Positions 44,596 through 52,912 of a DNA stretch of 64,000 nucleotides are shown one piece after another (position 1 is the first letter of the stretch; each line of letters opens with the position of its first letter). The DNA comes from Deltaproteobacteria bacterium. Its GTDB lineage: Bacteria > Desulfobacterota > Desulfuromonadia > Geobacterales > Geobacteraceae. The notes below the pieces were generated by a model. The model ran no database searches, was not told where the DNA came from, and saw nothing but the letters and a program-made list of their open reading frames with translations. Position numbers and translations under genes: made by a program. The DNA lies in the NCBI GenBank assembly GCA_009668975.1, contig SBEG01000016.1, positions 25,647 to 89,646 of the forward strand, written 5' to 3'.

Positions 44596-46815
44596 ATGAC
44601 GGTAAGGAACGGATTATTTGGGTGGGGCCTGCGGCAGATGCTGATTGTTATCGCCCTCTGTGTGTTTGTCAACGGTTGCGGAAATGGCGATTCCGGCCAG
44701 GTTCCTTTCACCGAGTTCTGGGTTTCTCCCGATGGGGACGACAATGCGGCGGGTACTCTTGATGAGCCTTTTGCAAGCCTTGAGGGAGCTCGGGATGCGA
44801 TCCGGTCCCTTCCGGTGGCCCAGAGAAATGGTTCAATCGTGGTGACCCTGAAGGGGGGGACCTACCGGCTGAAACATTCGCTGGTGCTGGATTGGCGAGA
44901 TTCCGGCCGGCCGGGGCGACCGGTGGTCTACCGGGCTGCCGCAGGGGCGCGTCCGGTGATTGTCGGCTCGACTCCGGTGCAGTTGTGGACGCAGGCTCCC
45001 GGCCAGGCGGTCTGTACGGCGACGGACGGTCCGGTTACGTCCCGTCAGCTGTATGTGAATGGAATCCGTGCCGTACGGGCCAGAACCAGCGACTATCCGG
45101 CATCATTCCGGCCGGGCTATTTCTACCTGGATGGTGTGTCCCATCCGGATGGCATCCAATTCCTGGTTTCCGATCTGAACCCGCAAGCCTGGCGTGATCC
45201 GCATTTGTGGGGTAACGTATCGGATATCGAGGCGGTATTGGTGACCCAGTGGAAGATGATGTCCGTACCGTTGGCCTCGGTTGTCCCGTACCCCGACTAT
45301 ACGCCCTATCCGCAGTTTCTGCCGTATGTCCCCCCTCCCGGGTTTCCTTCACTGCCGGTGCCCTCGCATACCGGTCTGATCCATCTGCAGCCAGAGGGGT
45401 GGAACAATGCGAATCTTTTTCTCTCAAGCGATACGAACCAGCCGGGACTCTGGAGCTTCTGGCAGGTGACCCGCTTCGAGAATGCCCTTGCTTTCCTTGA
45501 TCAGCCGGGAGAGTGGTATCTGGACCGCTCCGCCAGCGGTGGTACGGTTTACTACATTCCCCGTGCCGGTGAAGATATGGCGACGGCCCAGGTGGAACTG
45601 CCGTTTTTGGACAGGCTGGTGGAGGGGCGCGGGACCTTGGCGCAACCGGTGACAAACATCCGGTTTGAAGGGCTGACCTTTTCCTATGCCACCTGGATGG
45701 ATCCCAGCAAGCCGCAAGGGTACGTCTCTGACCAGAGCGGGTTCCATCTGGTGGGCAGCAACAACAAGCCCAAAGTTATCGGCCACTATACCGATGTCGT
45801 GAGGACTCCCGGTGCCGTCAGTTTCCAGTATGCCCGGAATATTACTTTTGACGGGAATACCTTCTCCCATCTGGGAGCAGCAGGCCTCGATTTTGGCACC
45901 GGAAGCCAGGGGAACAGGGTGGTGAACAACCTGTTTGTGGATATTTCCTCCGCAGCCATCCAGTTGGGCGGTGTTTTGACGGACGATCATCACCCGTCCG
46001 ATCCCGGTCAGGTTACCGAAAACAATGTGATCTCCAATAATTTTATCCAGAACATCGGGCAGGAGTTTGTGGACGCAGCGGGAATTTACGTGGGCTTTAC
46101 CCGGCAGACGCTGATCAGCAATAATACGATCAGCGGTGTCCCCTGGTCCGGGATTGCTGTCGGATGGGGCTGGGGACTCCTTGATCCGGGCATGTTCCCT
46201 GGATTGCCGGGTGCAACCAGGGGGCAATGGGGCCCCTATACCACCCCGACTCCGAACAGCAAGAACAGGATTCTCAATAATCTTATCGAGAATTTTCTCC
46301 AGGTTACCTGGGACGGTGGGGCAATCTACACCACCGGTTTCCAGGGGACGTCAATGGTCGATGCCCTGCTGATCCAGGGAAACGTGGCCAGAGGCAAACG
46401 GACGTCTGGCGGCGGCAACGTGTTCTACACCGATGGCGGCAGTCGTTACATCGTGCTCAAGAATAATGTTTCATACGACAACCCGACCGGCTTGACCTAT
46501 TTCGGGCCAGAGGCGCAGGCTGCGGACGAACTGAAGTACCCTCCTTACAGCGGACTGAACAATATCCCCTATGGTTTTGACTTTGGTGGTTGCAGGACCT
46601 ATGGTGACATCGTGTTTGAAGAAAACTACGTACAGAACCTCTGGTATTTCGACATCGTCTGTCCGTTTACGGAAAACGGCGTGTACTATCCGACAAATCT
46701 TAACTTCATCAATAATTTCAAGATCCAGGGTGCGCAGGATGTGCCGGAAAATATTCTGAATGCAGCCGGTGTCCAGAATTTTCCCCAGTGGCTTCTGGAG
46801 GCTGCCGGGAATTAG
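44596..46815 (+). CDS. Right-handed parallel beta-helix lipoprotein
   Basis: The protein has 739 residues with a lipoprotein signal ending in VNGC near residue 28. FWVSPDGDDNAAGTLDEPFASLEGARDAI is the usual opening of DUF1565/pectate-lyase-like beta-helix proteins. From about 350 on, repeated Asn-rich rungs are seen (NITFDGNTFSHLG, NRVVNNLFVDIS, NNVISNNFIQNI, LISNNTISGV). Such proteins bind or cleave polysaccharides; the catalytic residues cannot be assigned by eye. Tyr/Pro-rich segments near 215-260 are unusual. It follows another secreted lipoprotein gene. Confidence 0.85.
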   Translation: MTVRNGLFGWGLRQMLIVIALCVFVNGCGNGDSGQVPFTEFWVSPDGDDNAAGTLDEPFASLEGARDAIRSLPVAQRNGSIVVTLKGGTYRLKHSLVLDWRDSGRPGRPVVYRAAAGARPVIVGSTPVQLWTQAPGQAVCTATDGPVTSRQLYVNGIRAVRARTSDYPASFRPGYFYLDGVSHPDGIQFLVSDLNPQAWRDPHLWGNVSDIEAVLVTQWKMMSVPLASVVPYPDYTPYPQFLPYVPPPGFPSLPVPSHTGLIHLQPEGWNNANLFLSSDTNQPGLWSFWQVTRFENALAFLDQPGEWYLDRSASGGTVYYIPRAGEDMATAQVELPFLDRLVEGRGTLAQPVTNIRFEGLTFSYATWMDPSKPQGYVSDQSGFHLVGSNNKPKVIGHYTDVVRTPGAVSFQYARNITFDGNTFSHLGAAGLDFGTGSQGNRVVNNLFVDISSAAIQLGGVLTDDHHPSDPGQVTENNVISNNFIQNIGQEFVDAAGIYVGFTRQTLISNNTISGVPWSGIAVGWGWGLLDPGMFPGLPGATRGQWGPYTTPTPNSKNRILNNLIENFLQVTWDGGAIYTTGFQGTSMVDALLIQGNVARGKRTSGGGNVFYTDGGSRYIVLKNNVSYDNPTGLTYFGPEAQAADELKYPPYSGLNNIPYGFDFGGCRTYGDIVFEENYVQNLWYFDIVCPFTENGVYYPTNLNFINNFKIQGAQDVPENILNAAGVQNFPQWLLEAAGN

Positions 46816-46917
46816 GGATATTCCTGACTGTAATTGGAGAACGCCGGGCAAAGACGCTCTTCGTAAGGAAGAATGCCATGAAACAGGGAGTCGTCTCCTG
46901 AAAAATTCAGGCAAACT

Positions 46918-46987
46918 GGGGTCAAGTCGTGAAAAGTACCTTTTCAAATGCACAGGATATAAAACTTATATTTCAAGACTTGACCCC
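46918..46987. repeat. Inverted repeat GGGGTCAAGTC, MITE/REP-like
   Basis: Perfect 11-bp inverted ends (46918-46928 and 46977-46987) flank a 48-bp AT-rich centre. Elements with this GACTTGACCCC end often lie near REP-associated transposases; none is present here. Confidence 0.65.
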
Positions 46988-47090
46988 CATCCCCGATTGA
47001 TTGGGCCCTGGCTAAGTGCAACAACAAATCCTCCGCCGCCCGGCTGTTGAAGGCATCCCGCAAACTTTTTTACTGACCTGCCACAACAAT

Positions 47091-47125
47091 TGTCCCATTC
47101 GGGACATACTGTCCATGTCTGGACA
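47091..47125 (+). promoter_or_regulatory. Two TGTCC-N6-GGACA palindromes upstream of a sigma-54 promoter
   Basis: TGTCC-N6-GGACA occurs at 47091-47106 and 47110-47125, centres 19 bp apart (nearly two helical turns). They lie roughly 80-115 bp upstream of the expected start site, where a sigma-54 activator normally binds. The activator is not in the window. Confidence 0.7.
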
Positions 47126-47179
47126 TGCTTCCGCTCTTGTAATCCCATAACATGCTGAAAACAACTCATAACGTAGCAG

Positions 47180-47195
47180 TGGTACGAATTTCGCT
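47180..47195 (+). promoter_or_regulatory. Sigma-54 (RpoN) promoter
   Basis: TGGTACG-AATT-TCGCT fits TGGCACG-N4-TTGCT, with the required GG (47181-47182) and GC (47193-47194) separated by 10 bp. It lies 77 bp before the Os1348-type ORF and downstream of the paired palindromes. Confidence 0.7.
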
Positions 47196-47230
47196 ACCTT
47201 TCATGATAACGTGCCCAAACAAGGCATGTT

Positions 47231-47246
47231 TGTCCGGTTAGGGACA
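47231..47246 (+). promoter_or_regulatory. Third TGTCC-N6-GGACA palindrome, in the leader
   Basis: The same 16-bp pattern with half-sites identical to the two upstream copies lies about 25-40 bp after the predicted start site and 26 bp before the ATG. A downstream site could allow looping or repression by the same protein. Confidence 0.6.
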
Positions 47247-47271
47247 GGTTTATGATGGGCAGGAGGTAAGC

Positions 47272-47487
47272 ATGTCACAAGAGGCTGTGGAACTTGTGCT
47301 GGGAAGGTTGCTAACGGATGCGCGGTTCCGTCGCGCGGCGACCGACTCGTTCGAGGTGGTCTGTCTGCGGGAGGGGTATGGACTGACTAAGACGGAGTTG
47401 CGGCTGATCTCCAGCCTGGAACTTCCCTGTTTCACTGAGCTGGCCGGTCGGCTGGACCCAGGATTATGCAGGGCATGCAGCTCTTGA
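47272..47487 (+). CDS. Os1348-family NHLP-clan leader-like peptide
   Basis: The ORF has 71 residues with GCAGGAGGTAAGC before the ATG. SQEAVELVLGRLLTDARFRRAA, an EVVCLREGY segment, ELRLISSLEL and a final LDPGLCRACSS match (from memory) the Os1348 family, a clan related to nitrile-hydratase-like leader peptides of ribosomal natural products. These proteins usually lack an obvious core; here the only tail is CRACSS. It is the first gene behind the sigma-54 promoter and may be modified or act as a recognition protein. No lantibiotic-type modification enzyme is adjacent. Confidence 0.75.
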   Translation: MSQEAVELVLGRLLTDARFRRAATDSFEVVCLREGYGLTKTELRLISSLELPCFTELAGRLDPGLCRACSS

Positions 47488-47580
47488 AGTGAAATCTGAG
47501 TACGCTCTTACGATAACAGTTGACGAAGAAAAAGCCGCTCACGTTGATTGAGCTTATCAAGTAACAAGAGGAGATTCTTT

Positions 47581-47772
47581 ATGGCAGATGAAACGCCAGA
47601 ATATGGAAATAAAGCGTCACCGAACAGCGGCATCACCAGACAGGATTTTATCAAGTACGTCACGGGAACAGTGGCGTGTGTTTCTTTTGGTTCGCTGATC
47701 TACGGTTGTGGCAGCAACCACAAGCAAGATCCCTTTGATTTAGAAGGAGGCCGCAATGGCAGACAATGTTAA
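47581..47772 (+). CDS. Truncated tandem copy of the following Tat-lipoprotein leader
   Basis: The ORF has 63 residues with AAGAGGAG before the ATG. NSGITRQDFIKYVTGTVACV and SFGSLIYGC parallel the leader of the next protein (NGITRRDFMKYTAGTV and SAGSLLTSC), including a lipobox-like Cys. The Tat twin Arg is changed to RQ. It ends soon after the Cys (NHKQDPFDLE) and overlaps the next start by 17 bp. It is a decayed duplicate, a small lipoprotein in its own right, or a coupling leader. Confidence 0.6.
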   Translation: MADETPEYGNKASPNSGITRQDFIKYVTGTVACVSFGSLIYGCGSNHKQDPFDLEGGRNGRQC

Positions 47773-49663
47773 TATCTCAAAAAACGGCATTACACGACGT
47801 GATTTTATGAAGTACACAGCCGGGACAGTGGTTCTGCTGAGTGCCGGCAGTCTGCTTACCTCATGCGGTTCATCAGGCAAGAATGCCTCTGATACACCAA
47901 AAATTGTTTTCAGCTCTCTGCACTATGTGGGCGATCACCCGGTTGTAGAACAATTGAAAAAACTGGAGGTAACCGTAAAAGAATATATTAGCGATGAGCA
48001 TCACGGACTGGTGCTTGATGGCGCCAGGATAAGCGCGGCAGAAGTCGCGGCCAGCACTGTTATCAGAGAGTATCTTCGTGGAGAAAAGACCCTGTTACTG
48101 CTGAATTGCAGTGGTGACCACAAGCAGGCGCTGGTACAACACATTGGAATCGCTTTCGGCAATGACGCCAGTCATGCCTATTGCATAGTTCCCGTTGCCG
48201 GTTCCCAGGCAAGGCATATGACAATTCTCGATCATCCCAGGGCAAACGTAATCGATATTACAGATTTAACCAGCGCTGGCATTGAGGTTGATGAGGCGTT
48301 CTTTCAGTCCAGCCAGGATGATTTCATCAATGACATTGAAAATGTATCCGGACCAAAGGCCTATGCTGCCTCCATTCGCGACGAGCTTGACGCCAATTTA
48401 AAACAACGGCCCACTGCACTGTTGAAAGCCGAACTCGCGGTCTTAGCTACCGATTCCGGCAGCCAGGGCCTGCCACAAGAGCTTAAAAACATGAAGTGGA
48501 TTTTTAAACCGGATGCGCACTGGAAGTATTTCAACATGACACCCGGTGGGGACCCCACTCCGTACATTTATCCGGCAAAGGCTCCAAACCAGGGTTTTCA
48601 GGCGGGCGCCGTCAGTGCAACTATCACAGTCCAGTTGTATCTGGATAACAGCAATCAAAATGCCCATTTCCAATGGCTCACCGTCGACCATCAGGGTGCG
48701 GCTGATCCTTTAACGAGCCATTCCGACTACGTTGCGGGTAAAAGCGTTGCAATGCCGAGAGATGGTCAGCAATTTACCTATACGTATAATGATCCTCAAA
48801 ATGGTCCTGCTGAAGTTGCTGCAAAATCATGGGGCTATGCCCAAATGGCGTATGTTTTCGCGTTTTCGCCCGCTTTTTCCAATCCGGCAGAGACTCTTCA
48901 TTTTTTCACTGCATCCCCACCTAACAAGAATGATGTCACCAGCTATGATTCGGGCTACAACTTTGACGTGGGATTCAGTAAAGAAGGGGTCGATGCAACG
49001 TTCACAATAGAACACTCGACTCAAACAGAAATTGCCGACTGGTCGTGTGACAACAAGACCAACATCGAGACATTTGACTACAAATGGGAGTGGCATTCAT
49101 CAAATCCCGAAAACACCACTAGTTTTGAAAAAATGAATAAACTCAACAGCAAGCTGCTTTTTCAGCCCTCCTCATCCTGTGTGATGCAGACCAAATCACT
49201 GCAAACAGATACTCGGACGTTTACCATGAACTGCGGTGTCAGCCAGATTTCCATGAATTCAAAATGCGTCTTCGCTCCGGATGCAACCATACACTGGAAG
49301 TACTACAACGACCGAAAGGATATCGGAAGCTGCATTTGCTATTCTGACTACCCCGTAACCATCGACTTTAACTCCGTCCTGTATCCGGTATTGCAAAGTT
49401 TAATCTCTGTCCAGAATGGGAGTTCAGCCGCCGTTACCGTTGTTCTTGATACCTATGCACCCGTTGGCGGGACATTGGTCTATCTGTTTAGTACCGATCC
49501 CGGTTTAGCATCGGTTCCTGCCACGATCACGGTTCCGGAGAACATGGCCCAGCAAATCATTCCCATAACCACAGGGAGTGTGCTGGGGTCAGTGGTAATA
49601 AAAGCTTCTCTGATAAACGAAATTTCCTCTGCACCCGTGAGTTGCATTTTAAACCTTACATGA
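47756..49663 (+). CDS. Tat-exported lipoprotein of unknown function
   Basis: The protein has 635 residues. The Tat signal TRRDFMKYTAGTVVLLSAG leads to a lipobox LLTSC near 34-38, so it is folded in the cytoplasm, exported and anchored. The first third is alpha/beta (LLLLNCSGDHKQALVQHIG, VPVAGSQARHMTIL). The middle is beta-rich with WSCDNKTNIETFDYKWEW, and Cys residues suggest disulfides. The last ~75 residues resemble an Ig-like/CARDB module (VPATITVPENMAQQIIPI). I do not recognise the whole family. A good GGAGG precedes the start. It is probably transcribed with the Os1348-type gene. Confidence 0.8.
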   Translation: MADNVNISKNGITRRDFMKYTAGTVVLLSAGSLLTSCGSSGKNASDTPKIVFSSLHYVGDHPVVEQLKKLEVTVKEYISDEHHGLVLDGARISAAEVAASTVIREYLRGEKTLLLLNCSGDHKQALVQHIGIAFGNDASHAYCIVPVAGSQARHMTILDHPRANVIDITDLTSAGIEVDEAFFQSSQDDFINDIENVSGPKAYAASIRDELDANLKQRPTALLKAELAVLATDSGSQGLPQELKNMKWIFKPDAHWKYFNMTPGGDPTPYIYPAKAPNQGFQAGAVSATITVQLYLDNSNQNAHFQWLTVDHQGAADPLTSHSDYVAGKSVAMPRDGQQFTYTYNDPQNGPAEVAAKSWGYAQMAYVFAFSPAFSNPAETLHFFTASPPNKNDVTSYDSGYNFDVGFSKEGVDATFTIEHSTQTEIADWSCDNKTNIETFDYKWEWHSSNPENTTSFEKMNKLNSKLLFQPSSSCVMQTKSLQTDTRTFTMNCGVSQISMNSKCVFAPDATIHWKYYNDRKDIGSCICYSDYPVTIDFNSVLYPVLQSLISVQNGSSAAVTVVLDTYAPVGGTLVYLFSTDPGLASVPATITVPENMAQQIIPITTGSVLGSVVIKASLINEISSAPVSCILNLT

Positions 49664-49789
49664 CACCACAAGACCTCCATTTCAACGATCATGAATACAC
49701 AGTGAATTTGCCCCGGTATTGTGGACAGATCCGTGAATTTCAGGAGGGTAACAGGACGTGGTTGAGCAGGTGCTGGGAAGAGTCACGTA

Positions 49790-49808
49790 CCCCCGGCAAA
49801 GCCGGGGG
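49790..49808. repeat. Strong hairpin CCCCCGGC-AAA-GCCGGGGG
   Basis: A perfect 8-bp GC stem with a 3-base loop, preceded by CACGTA and followed by GTTT. It may act as a terminator for the Tat-lipoprotein gene. Hairpins of exactly this form are also typical of IS200/IS605 ends, so a transposon scar is possible. The rest of 49664-49932 has no gene I can support. Confidence 0.6.
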
Positions 49809-49932
49809 GTTTCCCATTGTCCTAAAAGCTGCCACACGTTGTATGCGCAGGACGCTGTTGCATGAGGTGTTCCGGACTTGGTTCCAGTTTCTCAACCCAT
49901 AGGAACACTTCCCTATTTCTTATTCTTCCGGA

Positions 49933-50200
49933 TCATCGTTCAATGGAAAACGGATTGAGAAATTGATGTCCCCACAGATAGTTTTTATCAACCGGGCTAA
50001 GCTCCGCTTCTCCGCAAACCCTCTCCCAATTATCACGAATGGCTGTCTCAATCCGGTCAATTACATCGACTTCGGCTTTGACAACGCTCTAGAGGTCACT
50101 GCTGGACGAAAATTTGGCAATATACGTGGAGCCCCGATCTTCCATCAAGGCCTTGGGGCGGGCACCACCAACGGAACTGCCATGGAAGAGCGGCAATACC
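49933..50200 (-). pseudogene. hipA-like toxin remnant
   Basis: The minus strand reads GSSVGGARPKALMEDRGSTY, IAKFSSSSDL, then a TAG stop and SVVKAEVDV, and after an internal loss DNWERVCGEAELSPVDKNYL, WGHQFLNPFSIER and stop. GARPKA and IAKFSS are the N-terminal kinase-lobe landmarks of HipA, while the second half matches its C-terminus. Most of the kinase domain is deleted, and no intact hipB is nearby. Confidence 0.7.
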
Positions 50201-50361
50201 TGCAAGTAAAAAGAAATCCTCCGATTGTAAATATCTTTCTCAGGAGAGTTGCTAGCATATTCAATAAATAGTATTATTTAGTTGGAGCGAAAAAAGGTTT
50301 TTCGTCCGGCGGTTCAGGATGGAAACAGATAGATTCCTGCTCCGGAAGGGGGGTAACCTCA

Positions 50362-50547
50362 ATGACAGGATCAAACAAGAAAATATGCGATATCAGTGAT
50401 CCCGGCGAACTTCGAGCGGAGATTCTGAGAGACAAGGGCGGTGAGTATTCATGCGTCACCTGCTGTTCGGTTTCTCACAACAAAGATGATCTCTGTAAAC
50501 CGGTCAAGACTGAAGATGCAAAAATCTTCTGCGATATAGAAGTTTAG
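50362..50547 (+). CDS. Small Cys-rich protein
   Basis: The ORF has 61 residues with GGAAGGGGGGTAACC upstream. Six Cys in CDISDPGEL, EYSCVTCCSVSHNKDDLC and KIFCDIEV suggest a small metal-binding protein. A strong terminator follows 10 bp after the stop, which supports a real transcript. No family recognised. Confidence 0.6.
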   Translation: MTGSNKKICDISDPGELRAEILRDKGGEYSCVTCCSVSHNKDDLCKPVKTEDAKIFCDIEV

Positions 50548-50556
50548 GGGACGGAA

Positions 50557-50598
50557 AAGGGGCAGGCACCGCTGTGACAAGGTACCTGCCCCTTTATA
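50557..50598 (+). terminator. Terminator after the small Cys-rich gene
   Basis: AGGGGCAGG pairs with CCTGCCCCT across about 16 bases and is followed by T3ATAT. The outer part of the stem extends with AAA/TTT. Confidence 0.75.
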
Positions 50599-50695
50599 TA
50601 TGTCCAACCTGGAAATATTTTGGACAAACAACCACTTTCCCTGGCAAATGAAAATCAGCTTAGTACCTACAAAATATTCATGCTCCAGCTTTCCA

Positions 50696-50998
50696 TCAGA
50701 GTCTCCTTTCCAGATCATCGATACGGTCCAGCAACTCCATCACCAAGGCAACGGCATCAAAATTGAGCCCAAGGTCCCTTTTCAGCCGCAAGGCCTTTCT
50801 TACCCTAACCACTGCGCTCCGGTCAAACAGTGGAGTTGTCCCTGTCGAGAGCGGTTCAATGAGGCCGATAGAGAAGAGCCGCTTGGCCACAGACAAGTGG
50901 CACTCGCACAGCCTGCTCAGTTCGTGGATGGATATGCCTGACACAGAGACCAGATCATGTTTTCTGCTGATGATGATTTCATACTGTTGAGCGGTCAT
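50696..50998 (-). CDS. cbpM: CbpM-type chaperone modulator
   Basis: The protein has 100 residues from the ATG at 50998, preceded by GAGGAACAG at the end of the DnaJ-like gene. It has a MerR-like helical fold: ISIHELSRLCECHLSVAKRLFSIGLIEP, then VVRVRKALRLKRDLGLNFDAVALV. CbpM binds the J-domain of CbpA and limits its co-chaperone activity. Its placement directly after cbpA matches that role. Confidence 0.85.
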   Translation of the reverse strand: MTAQQYEIIISRKHDLVSVSGISIHELSRLCECHLSVAKRLFSIGLIEPLSTGTTPLFDRSAVVRVRKALRLKRDLGLNFDAVALVMELLDRIDDLERRL

Positions 50999-51011
50999 AA
51001 CTGTTCCTCGA

Positions 51012-51953
51012 TCACATGCGCGGGTCGAATCGCGATTCTTTGGCCAATTCCTCGAAAAGATGCCGCTCCCTGGCCGAGAGGCGCTTCGGCACCACGATAC
51101 GCACATTCACCAGCAGATCCCCATAACGGCCCGGGGCAACCGGCATACCCTTACCCCGCACCCTCAAGGTCTGACCACTCTGGGTGCCGGCCGTCACGGT
51201 CAGATTAATCCTGCCGTCGATGGTAGGCACCAGGACCTTGGCCCCCAAGGCCGCCTCCCATGGGGTTATATCGACCGTCGTTGCGAGGTCGTGGCCATTC
51301 AAGGTAAAATTGCTGTCGGGAAGGATTCTGACTCGTAGAAACAGGTCGCCTGCCTCACCGCCGCCACTGCCGATGCTGCCTTGTCCGGCAAGGCGGATCA
51401 GGGAACCGTCAGTTACCCCCGGAGGGATGGTAACGTCGTAGCTGCGTCTGGCCCTGGCCGGTCTACCGCTGCTGTCAACTTCGACTTTCTCCAGCTCGAT
51501 GCTTTTCCTGACGCCATGATAGACCTCGGCCAGTGTGAGGTCGATGGTGGCTTCATGGTCACGGCCCCGCCGCCTCCCGGCACCTCCACCCCGGAATTCC
51601 GTTTCCTCACCAAAACTCCACCCGCCGCCGAAAAGGTTTTGAAAAAAGTCACTGAACTGGCCCGGATCGGAATTGGAGAAATGGAACCGGACATTTTCTT
51701 CACCCTGAGGCCCCTGTTCGGCAAATATACCCTCCCAACCGCTGCCGAACTGATCGTACTTGGCCCGTTTTCCCGGGTCACCGAGCACCTCATAGGCTTC
51801 GTTGATCTGTTTGAATTTCTCCTCGGCCGAGCTTTCCTTATTGATGTCAGGGTGATATTTCCGGGCAAGTTTACGGTAGGCACGCTGGATCTCTTCCTGA
51901 GTTGCCTTTTTTTTCACACCGAGTATGGCGTAATAATCCTGATAGGTTGACAT
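51012..51953 (-). CDS. cbpA: CbpA-type DnaJ co-chaperone
   Basis: The protein has 313 residues from the ATG at 51953 (a GTG at 51962 is possible). The J-domain (5-70) carries HPD in YHPDINKE. A Gly/Phe region with repeated GGG follows, then two beta-barrel substrate-binding domains (about 125-305) with [19 protein letters not shown]. The zinc-finger of class A DnaJ is absent, which makes it CbpA-type. It stimulates DnaK ATPase and delivers clients. It is followed by cbpM with 13 bp between, and lies downstream of hsp20, with a hairpin between them. Confidence 0.93.
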   Translation of the reverse strand: MSTYQDYYAILGVKKKATQEEIQRAYRKLARKYHPDINKESSAEEKFKQINEAYEVLGDPGKRAKYDQFGSGWEGIFAEQGPQGEENVRFHFSNSDPGQFSDFFQNLFGGGWSFGEETEFRGGGAGRRRGRDHEATIDLTLAEVYHGVRKSIELEKVEVDSSGRPARARRSYDVTIPPGVTDGSLIRLAGQGSIGSGGGEAGDLFLRVRILPDSNFTLNGHDLATTVDITPWEAALGAKVLVPTIDGRINLTVTAGTQSGQTLRVRGKGMPVAPGRYGDLLVNVRIVVPKRLSARERHLFEELAKESRFDPRM

Positions 51954-52010
51954 GATCTTCACTCTCGCCAGAATTCATTATTAAGGAGGGATGTCCCCCT
52001 CGAATCAAGA

Positions 52011-52031
52011 AGGGCCGCATCAGGCGGCCCT
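52011..52031. terminator. GC hairpin between hsp20 and cbpA
   Basis: AGGGCCGC-ATCAG-GCGGCCCT is a perfect 8-bp stem with no strong T-run, so it may be an attenuating or mRNA-stabilising structure rather than a full terminator for hsp20. Confidence 0.55.
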
Positions 52032-52049
52032 CAAACAATACCTGCCGGT

Positions 52050-52532
52050 TCAGGATACCGGCACCCGGTAGCGGGCATACGATCCTTTCTCCGGCTTGGA
52101 CACCCGGATGTTCAGAACCCCGTGCTTGAGGTCCGCCGTAATCTTCTTCTCATCGATCTCGTACGGCAGATGCAGAGATCTGGCAAAGCTGCCGTAGAGA
52201 CATTCTGAAATCAGGCACCCATCACCAGCTTTCCGTTCTCGCACGACATCCTTTTCACCTTTTATCGTTAACCGCTTTCCGGCAAACTCAACCGAGAAAT
52301 CATCTTTCGTCAGTCCCGGCATTTCCACCCTGATGATCAGTTCATCAGCGGTCTCTTGCATGTCGACCGGCGGACCGCCTATATGCATGAAGACCGGTAG
52401 GGTATCGGCAGTGATTCTTTCAGGGAATTGCTCCTCTTTTTTCCACGGTTTCAGCTTGTTCAGGAAATGGCCAACCTTGTCATGAACCCGCTCCAGCGAC
52501 TCGCTCCACTTTTCGGGCAGCAGATTTGACAT
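52050..52532 (-). CDS. Small heat-shock protein (Hsp20/alpha-crystallin)
   Basis: The protein has 160 residues from the ATG at 52532, preceded by AAAGGAGGTGATC. The alpha-crystallin domain covers about 60-150: PPVDMQETADELIIRVEMPG, FAGKRLTIKGEK, and ITADLKHGVLNIRVSK with the A-x-x-x-x-G-V-L signature. A polar N-terminal arm lies in front. It holds unfolded proteins for DnaK. A sigma-70 promoter lies upstream (52571-52599). Confidence 0.95.
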   Translation of the reverse strand: MSNLLPEKWSESLERVHDKVGHFLNKLKPWKKEEQFPERITADTLPVFMHIGGPPVDMQETADELIIRVEMPGLTKDDFSVEFAGKRLTIKGEKDVVRERKAGDGCLISECLYGSFARSLHLPYEIDEKKITADLKHGVLNIRVSKPEKGSYARYRVPVS

Positions 52533-52570
52533 GCCGATCACCTCCTTTCGAAAAGTGTGTTTCTGATGAA

Positions 52571-52599
52571 AAATTAGCTACGCATTTCTTGCTTGTCAA
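52571..52599 (-). promoter_or_regulatory. Sigma-70-type promoter for hsp20
   Basis: On the minus strand TTGACA and TAATTT are separated by 17 bp, 39 bp before the start codon. A sigma-32 pattern was looked for and not found; CIRCE is absent. Confidence 0.6.
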
Positions 52600-52644
52600 G
52601 GAGCTTTTTAACCGAATAAAAATATAAAATTATGGGACGTTACA

Positions 52645-52700
52645 CCAATTCGAGATCAAGGATGTTCTCAAGGCGGCGAGGTCCGAGACTGCGGAATGGA
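52645..52700. repeat. MITE-like repeat, partial copy A
   Basis: CCAATTCGAGATCAAGGATG followed by TTCTCAAGGC resembles the left end of the elements at 55038 and 55642 (ACCAATTCCAGATCAAGGATG type). The right half has diverged. The rest of 52600-52912 is AT-rich with the ribosome site of hcp at its end. Confidence 0.6.
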
Positions 52701-52912
52701 TAAGGGGACAGGCTGGTTTTCTGATAAAGTAGCCTTTTCCCTTTTCTCCCTTTTCTCTTTTGGTGAGCACGTCAAGTCGCGTAAGACTAATTGACAGCGG
52801 GGTTGTACGGGCCGGCAAGCAAGTATTAATAATTTTTATAGATTTGTTTTTGTGGTTGTGGTAGACAGAATACTCTAATTAACCATAGCACAAAAAAAGG
52901 AGGGTACAAACC

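Noticed and set aside
49790..49808. CRISPR-like repeat
   Set aside because: The hairpin occurs once, with no second copy or spacers nearby.
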